Positions 5,924-13,787 of a stretch of 27,764 bases of DNA are shown here, one piece after another. The position numbers and the translations under genes were made by a program. The notes beneath the pieces are model-generated. The model worked only from the letters and a program-made list of their open reading frames with translations, ran no database searches and had not been told where the DNA came from. The stretch is from contig JAYOLW010000022.1 of NCBI GenBank assembly GCA_038120515.1, forward strand, positions 1-27,764, in the 5' to 3' direction. How positions within the stretch are numbered: position 1 is the stretch's first letter; every line of letters starts with the position of its first letter. The stretch is from JADHOX01 sp038120515. Its GTDB lineage: Bacteria > Pseudomonadota > Alphaproteobacteria > Rickettsiales > JABIRX01.

Positions 5924-5941
5924 CAACCTATATGGTAGTCT
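5917..5941. terminator. Candidate bidirectional terminator hairpin
   Basis: AGACTA (5917-5922) and TAGTCT (5936-5941) form a stem that includes the stop codon of the upstream gene, followed by TTTATG. It lies between two convergent genes, where a shared terminator is expected. The stem is short and the T-run is weak. Confidence 0.35.
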
Positions 5942-5947
5942 TTATGA

Positions 5948-6520
5948 TTAAAAATCAATAGACCATGCCATGATAATAAGCGGTACCCATATACCGCCAG
6001 TTAGTATTATTGCACCATCAGCAGCAGTGGCTATAGGGCTCAGTGCTGCTATAGCGCTTTTTTCCCAAGGCTGGAATTCATACCTTATTTTTGTTTTGTA
6101 TTTCTGTGAAAAATTACTTAGCTTGTTCGCATTAAAGGTTTCCCTGGGTTTATATCTAACGCCATTTAGTAATATTTTCTTTTCTAAATAATAAGTATCT
6201 TTACTCACTAATTTTTGCTGTTCTGCTAACCTTAGAATAACATAACCATTAACATTATTATTTCTATCGGTAGATAAACTAATTTTCGATATCGAAATTC
6301 TTGATTTCCATTTTGGTTTTATGAACTCAGCAACCTGATTTGATTTATCATTAAATACATAATGGTATTTTGTACCTAAAAATACTATGTCATTGTTATA
6401 CTTACTTAGGTAATATCCATAAAAAGTTTCCTTGTAACCCCTATCTCTTTGGACATATTTTGTCATTATACAAGAGCTTAGAAAGGCAAGGCATATTAGA
6501 ATAATAAAGTGTTTTGTCAT
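5948..6520 (-). CDS. Lipoprotein of unknown function with C-terminal hydrophobic segment
   Basis: I start it at the ATG at 6520, because MTKHFIILICLAFLSSC is a standard lipoprotein signal with cysteine at residue 17; a start at 6547 would add nine residues ahead of it. The mature protein has aromatic, beta-prone segments (YKETFYGYYL, IVFLGTKYHYVF) and a C-terminal hydrophobic stretch (AALSPIATAADGAIILTGGIWVPLIIMAW) that could cross or enter a membrane. I do not recognise a family. It follows the two-gene unit at 6659-7991 on the same strand after a gap of about 140 bp, and may be independent of it. Confidence 0.7.
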   Translation of the reverse strand: MTKHFIILICLAFLSSCIMTKYVQRDRGYKETFYGYYLSKYNNDIVFLGTKYHYVFNDKSNQVAEFIKPKWKSRISISKISLSTDRNNNVNGYVILRLAEQQKLVSKDTYYLEKKILLNGVRYKPRETFNANKLSNFSQKYKTKIRYEFQPWEKSAIAALSPIATAADGAIILTGGIWVPLIIMAWSIDF

Positions 6521-6658
6521 ATCGATTCTATAATATTTTTTATACATTAGTAATAGCTTTAAGGATAAATAGATTTATTTTTTTACAGCCTGATTAACTA
6601 TTATTCTTTCTGCATCTGATAGTGATTTAATTCCTCAACTTTACCAAATATCATAAGT

Positions 6659-7696
6659 TTATTTGATAATTCGACCGCTATCATTTGATCTGTTTTGTCG
6701 TGATTTTAAATTCATCTCGATAGGATTATAAGGATCAATATATAGCTCAGATACAGAAGAATAATTAATTTTCTCTCCCAAACCATAATCTTTTACAGAG
6801 AATTGGTCAATCCTTTGTTCACCGGTTCTAAACTCATTAATATAACCATCAAATTCTTTATAAATTGCAGGACCTTTAGCTAAACAAATTAATACAGCTT
6901 TGCCATATTGGGATAAAGTAATATTTGCTACATTCGTAATTTTTAACATAATATCATCAATCTCTTTAGCATCAATTAAATCATCCAAACTTGAATGAAC
7001 CTTCGCTTTTTCTTCATCTGTAAAATCAGCGCCAATTGAATCCTTAAAAATTTGACCGAGATCAATTACCCCTTTACCAGCAATTGCAATTCGTGGAGGT
7101 ATATATCGGTTCATCATAGCATTTGCTAAATAAAAATTTAAAAATCCCATTGCTGAAGGGTCGTCTAATTTATTTTTATATAGAGCATTAACAAGATAAT
7201 CAGTTTCTCCAGCATCAGCAAGATTTACAACTATGGAACCATTTGGTAGATAAGGCACAAAAACCGTCGATAAATAAGACTTGTCTGCTGCAAAGATAAC
7301 ATCTAATGGATTACCTTGCATAGCATCAGAAATTCCTTTGAAGAGCTTTGAAATTATAACTCTTTTACCCTTTTGATCCACTATTGAAGTTTCAAGATCA
7401 TATGCATAATAAGACTCTTTTAACCTTGGGAATTTTTCATGAAAATATAATGTAATAGGAGTTCCGGTTTTTAATTGTGAAAGCGATTCTTGAATTTCAC
7501 AAATATTTAAGGCCTTTCCTGGTTCATGCATGTTTAAGACAGGAAGATCATGATGTTGCAATGCAAGCTGAAATTTTAAATCATCAACTCCTATATCACC
7601 TGAGGATACAAAACCAAAAAATGTTTTATAACTAATTCCACTGTTTATTTTGTACGGCAATAAACCAAAAACACTATCTGATAAAAACCGACGCAT
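6659..7696 (-). CDS. Protein of unknown function, faint caspase-like (clan CD) pattern
   Basis: This 345-residue protein has no signal peptide or clear membrane segment. I cannot place it firmly. A strand GTPITLYFHEK (about residues 78-88), then LDVIFAADKSYLSTVFVPYLPNGSIVVNLADAGE (about 131-164, shown by its parts DVIFAADKS and GSIVVNLADAGE), follows the layout of clan CD peptidases: His after one strand and the nucleophile after the next. The expected Cys position reads D or K, so if related it would be catalytically dead. Polar, basic residues end the protein (KSRQNRSNDSGRIIK). It lies 25 bp after the small membrane protein at 7722-7991 and is probably co-transcribed. An effector or structural role is possible but unproven. 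Confidence 0.6.
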   Translation of the reverse strand: MRRFLSDSVFGLLPYKINSGISYKTFFGFVSSGDIGVDDLKFQLALQHHDLPVLNMHEPGKALNICEIQESLSQLKTGTPITLYFHEKFPRLKESYYAYDLETSIVDQKGKRVIISKLFKGISDAMQGNPLDVIFAADKSYLSTVFVPYLPNGSIVVNLADAGETDYLVNALYKNKLDDPSAMGFLNFYLANAMMNRYIPPRIAIAGKGVIDLGQIFKDSIGADFTDEEKAKVHSSLDDLIDAKEIDDIMLKITNVANITLSQYGKAVLICLAKGPAIYKEFDGYINEFRTGEQRIDQFSVKDYGLGEKINYSSVSELYIDPYNPIEMNLKSRQNRSNDSGRIIK

Positions 7697-7721
7697 AATA
7701 GTTCTAAGAACTTAACATTTG

Positions 7722-7991
7722 TTAACCACCTCTAGATTTCTGGGAAACTTCCTTTTGCATCTGTATCATTGATACAAACGTTTTCTCAGAATTAGCAGAT
7801 AGCTCTTTATCACCTGTATCTCTTTTAACAACATTCTCTTGTTCTAAATTGCATTGTTTTTCAGGTCCATCGATTTTATTTTTATTTAAAACAAAAGCTT
7901 TGATTTGAGAAAAGGTTTCTTTTGTTATTAATCCAGCTGCAGCATAAACTGCGCCAGATAAGGCCGCAACGGCAATAGTTTCAGCAATCAT
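7722..7991 (-). CDS. Small protein with one N-terminal hydrophobic segment
   Basis: This 89-residue protein begins MIAETIAVAALSGAVYAAAGLI, a small-residue-rich hydrophobic segment that could be a membrane anchor. A charged, probably disordered tail rich in K, E, Q and S follows. No family is recognised. It is the first gene of a likely two-gene unit with the 345-residue protein and could anchor or escort it. The region 7992-8153 upstream is AT-rich and must hold the divergent promoters for this gene and the thioredoxin-family gene, but no clear boxes stand out. Confidence 0.6.
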   Translation of the reverse strand: MIAETIAVAALSGAVYAAAGLITKETFSQIKAFVLNKNKIDGPEKQCNLEQENVVKRDTGDKELSANSEKTFVSMIQMQKEVSQKSRGG

Positions 7992-8153
7992 ATCAAATAT
8001 ATTAAGTTACTTAATTATAACAAAACATTCTATTTGTTAATAAAATATTATTTATCTTTATTTTAATTCAAAAATAATTTTGATTTATCTTACAATTATA
8101 TAATTTAGGAAAGCTACCAAAAAGTTTATTGTAATTTTACAACACCTATAAAT

Positions 8154-8723
8154 ATGGCACTAACATTTTCAAACATGCTTGAACTTGGCACTAAGATGCC
8201 AGAATTTCAGCTTACTAATATAATCGATCAATCACTTTTTTTATCTTCACAGCTAAATAAGAAGGATGGAAGCTTAATAATGTTTATCTGTAACCATTGT
8301 CCATTTGTCATTCATTATCATGACAAAATAATCGAGCTTAGTAAACGATATCAAGAGCAAATAAATTTTATTGCCATAAGCTCAAATGACATCACGACAT
8401 ACCCAGAAGATGCACCTGATAAGATGAAAAAACTTTGGCAAAAACTTAATCTTAACTTTCCATATTTGTTTGACTCAACTCAAGCTCTAGCGAAAGCGTT
8501 TAAAGCAGCTTGCACGCCTGAATTTTATCTATTTAACAAAGATAATCATTTAGTTTATCGTGGACGTTTGGACGACTCGACGCCTTCTAACCAAAAACCA
8601 ATAACAGGAGCTGATCTTGAAAATGCTATTACCAACTTAATTGATGGTTATGATATCGAGAAAAAACAACTCCCTTCTCAAGGATGTAATATCAAATGGA
8701 AACAATTAGCTAAAGCACTTTAG
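8154..8723 (+). CDS. Thioredoxin-family protein, PRX_like1/redoxin type
   Basis: This 189-residue protein has the thioredoxin fold order. GTKMPEFQLTNI leads to a CxxC redox motif in MFICNHCPFVIHYH (Cys-Asn-His-Cys, about residues 45-48). Then come INFIAISSNDITTYPEDAPDKM, FPYLFDSTQALAKAF, the cis-proline strand ACTPEFYLF (about 121-129) and VYRGRLDD. CNHCPFV is typical of a family of cytoplasmic redoxins widespread in Proteobacteria, distinct from ResA/TlpA because no signal peptide or anchor is present. It probably reduces disulfides or peroxides; the substrate is unknown. It converges with dnaX, 7 bp away. No strong Shine-Dalgarno is visible. Confidence 0.88.
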   Translation: MALTFSNMLELGTKMPEFQLTNIIDQSLFLSSQLNKKDGSLIMFICNHCPFVIHYHDKIIELSKRYQEQINFIAISSNDITTYPEDAPDKMKKLWQKLNLNFPYLFDSTQALAKAFKAACTPEFYLFNKDNHLVYRGRLDDSTPSNQKPITGADLENAITNLIDGYDIEKKQLPSQGCNIKWKQLAKAL

Positions 8724-8730
8724 CTAGGCT

Positions 8731-9054
8731 CTAATTATTTATTTTAATATCTGGAAATAATTTTTTTATCTGCGCAAATTCATCAGACCCTTTAAATTCA
8801 TCAATGATTTTTTGACGCTCTATTGCATCCTGCTCTTTAATGGTTTTGTTAGCATCATCAAAACCAACATTCTTAACCACTATTTTTTGGCCAGTTAATT
8901 CAAAATATTTTTGTACTAATTTTTTGATGATTTGATCATCATAAGATTTATTGATCGTAAGTTCTAACTGATTCTCTACCAATTTAACATATATGTTATG
9001 CTCAACATATTTTGCGATCAAATACTCGTTATTTGCTTCAAGAAATTTAATCAA
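8731..9054 (-). CDS. dnaX: DnaX tau-like C-terminal extension (-1 frame)
   Basis: This frame is open upstream past its first start-like codon (TTG at 9054) right up to the ten-A run at 9117-9126, so it is not an independent gene. It encodes TVNIIKNERDLIKFLEANNE, then a beta-rich segment, and ends with NKTIKEQDAIERQKIIDEF and AQIKKLFPDIKI. The ending resembles the C-terminus of alphaproteobacterial DnaX (the xxLxEQ...xHPLVxxxLxxFPGAKI type). Joined to the upstream frame by a -1 shift, it gives a product of about 523 residues, the usual size for tau in this group. In DnaX the C-terminal part binds the polymerase alpha subunit and DnaB. Confidence 0.8.
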   Translation of the reverse strand: MIKFLEANNEYLIAKYVEHNIYVKLVENQLELTINKSYDDQIIKKLVQKYFELTGQKIVVKNVGFDDANKTIKEQDAIERQKIIDEFKGSDEFAQIKKLFPDIKINN

Positions 9055-9104
9055 ATCTCTTTCATTCTTAATAATGTTTACAGTTGGCGAAATATTTTGA
9101 TCGC

Positions 9105-10301
9105 TTAAGCTATGTGTTTTTTTTTTAAAGAATCAGAATCATTTGATTGATTTGAATTTGATAGTATATTTTTAAAATCAAAATTCTTCTCAAGGAAACA
9201 TATTCTTGTGACAATCATCTCGAGCGCTTTATTTTGATCAGGTGCAATTTTAAGTTCAGAAACACCCTTTAACAACATTTGCCAACATCTAGACAAAATA
9301 CTCACATCAACTCTCGCTTTTAAAGTATTAAATATTTCAGCCGTTGCAGAATCAACATTTCGAAGCTCATCATTAGCAACTAAAGCCGTAGTTAATGAAT
9401 GACAGCTATTTAAAAGATTAGATAATATTTTAGCTGAGCTGATATTCTTACCAAACAACTCCCTTAAATGTTTCAAAGCCTCAGATGAATCACCATCGAT
9501 GATTTTTTCAAGTAATTGAAAACTATTTTTCTGACTCGAGATTCCAAGCATTGACCTAACTTGATCAATTTGAAGATTTTGTTCACATAAAAACTGGACT
9601 TGATCAAGCATTGATAACGCATCTCTTACCGAACCTGACGCAATTTCAGCAATCAGACCTAACGACTCAGCATCTGAATTGATATTTTCTTTTTCAGTAA
9701 TTGATTTAAGAAAATTTGCCAAAGTATCAGTATCGATATTATTCAGATCGAACCTTTGACATCTAGATAAGATAGTTAAAGGGATTTTCTCAATTTCTGT
9801 GGTAGCAAAAATAAATTTTGTATGACTTGGTGGCTCCTCTAAAGTTTTAAGTAGAGCATTAAATGCACTATTAGACAACATGTGTACTTCGTCAATTATA
9901 TAAACTTTATATCGAGCAGATGATGGCGTATAAGTACAATTTTCAATAATATCCCTGACATCATCAACACCGGTTTTACTTGCTGCATCCATTTCAATAA
10001 CATCAGGATGAACACCTTTTGCGATATCATTGCACATTGAGCATTTTAGGCATGGCGTAGTTGTTGGCACCGTATTTTGTTCGTCTTGACCTATACAATT
10101 TAACGACTTTGCCAAAATTCTTGCTGTCGAGGTTTTGCCCGTACCTCGAATTCCAGTAAAGATAAAGGCATGAGGTATCTTACCATTTGCAAACTCATTA
10201 CTTATTGTTCTAACAACATGATCTTGACCGATTAATGACGAAAAGTCTTGAGGCCTATATTTTCGTGCTAAAACTTTGTATTCGTTATTATTAGAAACCA
10301 T
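9105..10301 (-). CDS. dnaX: DNA polymerase III subunit gamma/tau (clamp loader)
   Basis: The zero frame encodes 398 residues: YRPQDFSSLIGQ near the start, Walker A GIRGTGKTS (about 50-58), a four-cysteine zinc module (Cys at about 69, 84, 87 and 90), Walker B VYIIDEVHML, sensor 1 IFATTE, the arginine-finger SRC motif, and the lid and collar helices. These are all the ATPase parts of the clamp loader that loads the beta clamp. The frame ends just after ten A bases (LKKKHIA-stop). A -1 slip there continues into the extension at 8731-9104, giving a full product over 8731-10301. So the gene may yield both gamma-like and tau-like forms, as in E. coli or Thermus, or the run may be miscalled. The SRP RNA gene lies immediately upstream on the same strand, a familiar arrangement. 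Confidence 0.95.
   Translation of the reverse strand: MVSNNNEYKVLARKYRPQDFSSLIGQDHVVRTISNEFANGKIPHAFIFTGIRGTGKTSTARILAKSLNCIGQDEQNTVPTTTPCLKCSMCNDIAKGVHPDVIEMDAASKTGVDDVRDIIENCTYTPSSARYKVYIIDEVHMLSNSAFNALLKTLEEPPSHTKFIFATTEIEKIPLTILSRCQRFDLNNIDTDTLANFLKSITEKENINSDAESLGLIAEIASGSVRDALSMLDQVQFLCEQNLQIDQVRSMLGISSQKNSFQLLEKIIDGDSSEALKHLRELFGKNISSAKILSNLLNSCHSLTTALVANDELRNVDSATAEIFNTLKARVDVSILSRCWQMLLKGVSELKIAPDQNKALEMIVTRICFLEKNFDFKNILSNSNQSNDSDSLKKKHIA
9117..9126 (-). other. Ten-A slippery run in dnaX, candidate frameshift site
   Basis: On the minus strand, codons TTA AAA AAA AAA CAC hold ten consecutive A. Slipping back one base joins the gamma-like frame to the tau-like extension without any stop. 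It is either programmed ribosomal frameshifting or polymerase slippage, or a homopolymer sequencing error of one base. Confidence 0.75.
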
Positions 10302-10319
10302 TATGCCAAGGAATTAAAC

Positions 10320-10416
10320 TGAAGTGGCAAGAAACAACCTAAATTAATTATTATGCAGCTGCTTTCTTTCGAACCTGACTGGATTAAACAAAAAATCTAC
10401 CTGCTTCTTACCTGAC
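10320..10416 (-). ncRNA. ffs: Signal recognition particle RNA (small, 4.5S type)
   Basis: The minus strand contains CAGTCAGGTTCGAAAGAAAG followed by CAGCTG (10381 to 10356). This matches the universally conserved domain IV of bacterial SRP RNA (TCAGGTCCGGAAGGAAGCAGC in E. coli), closed by CAG/CTG. The 5' strand GGTAAGAA (10412-10405) pairs with the 3' strand TTCTTGCC (10333-10326), closing an elongated hairpin of about 100 nt. The RNA binds Ffh and targets nascent membrane and secreted proteins to the membrane. A good promoter lies just upstream and dnaX just downstream. Ends are approximate. Confidence 0.9.
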
Positions 10417-10420
10417 ATGT

Positions 10421-10448
10421 ATTTTAACCATAATTTCGCATTTTGCAA
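10421..10448 (-). promoter_or_regulatory. Promoter of ffs (and possibly dnaX)
   Basis: On the minus strand TTGCAA (10448-10443) and TAAAAT (10426-10421) are 16 bp apart. The expected start, about 5-7 nt further on, coincides with the 5' end of the SRP RNA. dnaX has no clear promoter of its own. Confidence 0.55.
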
Positions 10449-10568
10449 TAATTCTTAATTATATTTTAGTAACCTTAGGATATTACTAGACATACGTGAA
10501 TTAACTTGTTGTTTTTTGAAATTAAATTGCTAATAAATATGATAATATTAAGCATTATTAATACACTT

Positions 10569-12548
10569 ATGATGATACGCAAAACCTGCCTTGTTGTAAT
10601 ATTTACAACCTTTTTGATTTCAAAAGCATTTGCAAATACAATCAACAAAGCTGATTACAATATTTTTTCTTTATCTTTAGAAGAACTACTTACTATTGAA
10701 GTAACCACAGCGTCCAAGGTTGAAGAAAAAGCTTTTGAATCAGCATCAGCAATTTTTGTTATCACCAATGAAGACATTATAAGATCTGGTGTCACTACAA
10801 TCCCTGACGCACTGAGAATGGCTCCTGGTATTCAAGTAGCCCAAATTGACTCCAACAAATGGGCTATAACAGCAAGAGGTTTCAACAGACAATTTTCTAA
10901 CAAATTACTTGTTTTATTTGACGGACGCTCAGTATATACCCCAACTTTTTCTGGTGTATATTGGGATAGCCAGGATTATGTTTTAGATGATATTGACAGG
11001 ATTGAAGTAGTAAGAGGTCCAGGCGGCACACTTTGGGGTGAGAATGCTGTAAATGGAGTCATCAACATCATTACTAAAAAAGCCAAAGATACCCAAGGCA
11101 ACTATGCATCAGTCATTGCCGGCAATTATGATAAATTTATTTCCGAATATAGATATGGCGGACAAACTAAAGATGGCGCCTACTATAGGGCTTATGGAAA
11201 ATTCTTTTCTCGAGATGACACAACCAAGCTTTCAAATGGAGATTCAATGGATGATGAGTGGTATGTCAGCAGGTCAGGATTTAAATATGAAAAATCTATA
11301 GATGTAGATACAAATTATTCAATTCAAGGAGATGTTTACAATGGCAATATTAATCAAACGCTATATCTACCAACTACATCTACAACGAATACATATGCCA
11401 CAGACGCTGATGAAGAATATAGAGGGGGTAATTTAGTTGTTAAACTAGATAAAAAAATTGAGCAAGATAAAAGGCTTGATTTACTTTTCTATATTGACCA
11501 TGAAAATAGGGACTCATTAATTCTCGATCAAAAAAGGACCACCCTTGATTTCGATGCTCAATATTCGCATCAGAAGAGTGCTAAACAAAAGCGTATCCTA
11601 GGCTTTGAAATAAGGACAATTAACGACTTCTTGCAAAAGCAAACTGTAAATGTTAACGGTAATAACTATATTTACTTAACCTACACACCAGAAAAACTGG
11701 ATTACCAAATATACAGCTTCTTCATTCAAGATAAATATGAAGTTATTGATGATAAACTTTTTATAACTCTAGGGTCAAAGTTTGGTTACAATGAATTTAC
11801 TGACTTTAACGTCCAGCCAACCGCACGAGCATCCTATTCTCCAAAAGAAAATCATGTTATATGGTCAGCAATATCTAGAGCCGTTAGAACCCCTACGCGA
11901 GGCGAAAATGGGCTGGAACTTTTTGCAGGAGGATCACTTTACCAAAAAGGTAGTAAGACATATGACAACGAAATCCTTACCACTTACGAAGCTGGATATC
12001 GATATAAAAAAGACAATCTAGCTATTGATATCACAACGTTTGTAAATGATTATGACGATTTAAGAACCTTTTATTTTGATGGATCTAATTTCATTGCCTC
12101 AAATAATGGCGAAGGTAAAGTTTACGGTTTTGAAATGGCCTCATCTATTGATTTAATGAAAAATTGGAGAATGTCACTTGCGTATTCATTTTTAAAAGTT
12201 GACACAAAAAATGATTCAAATCTTACATTTTTTAGCGACAACCTATCAAATGAAGGTAGGTCACCTTATAATCAAATTGCTCTAAAATCATATTATAACT
12301 TTTCTAGCAAATTACAATTATCAAACATGCTATATTTTTCTGATAACTTGACAGCCAACACCAGAGATGTTGACGCATATACTAAATTTGACACTACGCT
12401 AATCTACAAACAATCTGAAAAGCTTTCTTTAAAGATTGTTGGGCAAAACTTACTTGACTCTCATCACCAAGAATTTTCAAAAGAACTTTATTCTCAAAAT
12501 GCCGAAATGGGTAGATATTTCTACCTAGGAGCCTCCATAAAATTTTAA
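10569..12548 (+). CDS. TonB-dependent outer-membrane receptor
   Basis: I start at the ATG at 10569, because MMIRKTCLVVIFTTFLISKAFA is a good signal peptide cleaved after AFA; a longer frame from 10506 (TTG) is unlikely. The plug domain is well conserved: LSLEELLTIEVTTASK, IFVITNEDIIRSG, IPDALRMAPGIQVAQI, KWAITARGFN, LLVLFDGRSVYTPTFSGVYWD, DIDRIEVVRGPGGTLWG and NAVNGVINIITK. The beta-barrel follows and ends in phenylalanine (YFYLGASIKF). This subfamily is often encoded with YfiR and a sensor protein, as here. The substrate is not known. It begins a run of five plus-strand genes with almost no spacing, ending in polA, so it probably belongs to an uptake or envelope-sensing module. Confidence 0.93.
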   Translation: MMIRKTCLVVIFTTFLISKAFANTINKADYNIFSLSLEELLTIEVTTASKVEEKAFESASAIFVITNEDIIRSGVTTIPDALRMAPGIQVAQIDSNKWAITARGFNRQFSNKLLVLFDGRSVYTPTFSGVYWDSQDYVLDDIDRIEVVRGPGGTLWGENAVNGVINIITKKAKDTQGNYASVIAGNYDKFISEYRYGGQTKDGAYYRAYGKFFSRDDTTKLSNGDSMDDEWYVSRSGFKYEKSIDVDTNYSIQGDVYNGNINQTLYLPTTSTTNTYATDADEEYRGGNLVVKLDKKIEQDKRLDLLFYIDHENRDSLILDQKRTTLDFDAQYSHQKSAKQKRILGFEIRTINDFLQKQTVNVNGNNYIYLTYTPEKLDYQIYSFFIQDKYEVIDDKLFITLGSKFGYNEFTDFNVQPTARASYSPKENHVIWSAISRAVRTPTRGENGLELFAGGSLYQKGSKTYDNEILTTYEAGYRYKKDNLAIDITTFVNDYDDLRTFYFDGSNFIASNNGEGKVYGFEMASSIDLMKNWRMSLAYSFLKVDTKNDSNLTFFSDNLSNEGRSPYNQIALKSYYNFSSKLQLSNMLYFSDNLTANTRDVDAYTKFDTTLIYKQSEKLSLKIVGQNLLDSHHQEFSKELYSQNAEMGRYFYLGASIKF

Positions 12549-12550
12549 CA

Positions 12551-13267
12551 ATGCACAATTATTCACTCAAAAGCCTAAATGTAAGATTTGACAAATCTTA
12601 TCATATCCTAAAAGAATATTGCGAAATGGTTGAGAAATACTATAAGGAGGACCTTGGGTTAAAACATTTTAAACAAAATATACATGATATTATTTTTAAT
12701 AACCTTGCTAATCCAGTAATAATATTGGACAAAAACAAGGTTATTGCTGGCACGATATTGTACAAAAAAAGAGTTGATGAGCAAATTTTGCTGCCACTTG
12801 AACATGACACCTCAATAAATCTATCTAAAGTTATCAAAAAAAACGGCTTAGTGTGCAATGATTCTCTTTGCGAAATTTCAAGAATTATTGTCAGGAGAGA
12901 ATATAGAGATCGTCGAATTACAAACGAAATTCTAGGATTAACAATTGCCAAGGCAGTTAAAGAAGGCTGCGAGTATTTATTTTCAACAACCCTTGAATCA
13001 TATGCACGTAACTTCCGTATCTTGTCAACAAGAATTGGTCTTGATTATACTATTCTTGATGAACCAATACCATCATGCCCTATATATGAAGGGCTAGATA
13101 TGAAATTAACCTGTGCAAATTTTAAGACCTTTGAATTACAAAAACTTTTATCCTCATGTCATTTTAGTGACTTGATTTCAAAAATGTATAATATCTCAAA
13201 TGTCTCGAAAACATATATAAGCCTTTCTAACCAACCAAGAGCCATTATAGGTATAATGAATGATTAG
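12551..13267 (+). CDS. GNAT-like acyltransferase, autoinducer/N-acyl amino acid synthase-like
   Basis: This 238-residue protein has no signal peptide. The core CEISRIIVRREYRDRRITNEI (shown as CEISRIIVRREY and RDRRITNEI, about residues 108-128), followed by EYLFSTTLESYARNF and LGLDYTILDEP-like segments, fits the GNAT fold. It is nearest in style to N-acyl amino acid synthase or acyl-homoserine-lactone synthase-like proteins, where the acyl donor is acyl-ACP. The canonical G in RxxGxG is absent (RDRRIT), so the donor may not be acetyl-CoA. It starts 2 bp after the receptor stop and overlaps yfiR by 8 bp. It could make a small acylated molecule linked to the receptor, or modify a partner; this is speculation from context. 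Confidence 0.65.
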   Translation: MHNYSLKSLNVRFDKSYHILKEYCEMVEKYYKEDLGLKHFKQNIHDIIFNNLANPVIILDKNKVIAGTILYKKRVDEQILLPLEHDTSINLSKVIKKNGLVCNDSLCEISRIIVRREYRDRRITNEILGLTIAKAVKEGCEYLFSTTLESYARNFRILSTRIGLDYTILDEPIPSCPIYEGLDMKLTCANFKTFELQKLLSSCHFSDLISKMYNISNVSKTYISLSNQPRAIIGIMND

Positions 13268-13787
13268 AAAGATTCTTCACAACATAACCTTGATCGCTTT
13301 AATTACTTGCTTTAGTTTTTTGACATCGCAATCAAATAAAGTTTATGCTTCTGAGTATAACGAGAACCAAATTAAATTAGCATTTATTTTAAAAGTCATT
13401 GATTTTATAGACAAAATGCCGACCGATACTAAAAATCTAGATTTATGTATTTATGGTTTTTCGAAGGATGAAGTTAATATTATATCTGAGGACCTTAAAT
13501 ATTCAAAAAGCTACAACATCGAACTAACAAACTCACCTAGTTTACAAAAAATAACAAAATGTAATATTGTGTTTTTTCACAATGATTATGACAATTATAA
13601 AAATATACTGGATTACACGAAAGATTACCCTATACTAAGCTTTGCTGAAATAAAATATTTTACTGATTATGGCGGCCTTGTAGAATTTTACAAATATAAA
13701 GGGAAATATAAATTTTTAATAAATAATGAATTAGCAATTAAAAAAGACATCTTCTTTAATGCAAAACTTCTTGAGATAAGCAAATAA
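13260..13787 (+). CDS. YfiR-family periplasmic protein (DUF4154)
   Basis: At 175 residues, it has a signal peptide ending near KVYA. The mature part follows the YfiR pattern: NQIKLAFILKVIDFIDKMP (about residues 36-54), LDLCIYGF, NIVFFHNDYDN, PILSFAEIKYFTDYGGLVEFYKYKGKYKFLIN (parts ILSFAEI, GGLVEFY and KFLIN) and a C-terminal AKLLEISK. In Pseudomonas YfiR is a periplasmic inhibitor of the membrane cyclase YfiN, relieved by envelope stress. Here the next gene encodes a membrane protein with a YfiN-like periplasmic domain but no GGDEF. The gene overlaps its upstream neighbour by 8 bp and the downstream one by 1 bp (TAATG), so all are translated together. Confidence 0.85.
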   Translation: MIRKILHNITLIALITCFSFLTSQSNKVYASEYNENQIKLAFILKVIDFIDKMPTDTKNLDLCIYGFSKDEVNIISEDLKYSKSYNIELTNSPSLQKITKCNIVFFHNDYDNYKNILDYTKDYPILSFAEIKYFTDYGGLVEFYKYKGKYKFLINNELAIKKDIFFNAKLLEISK

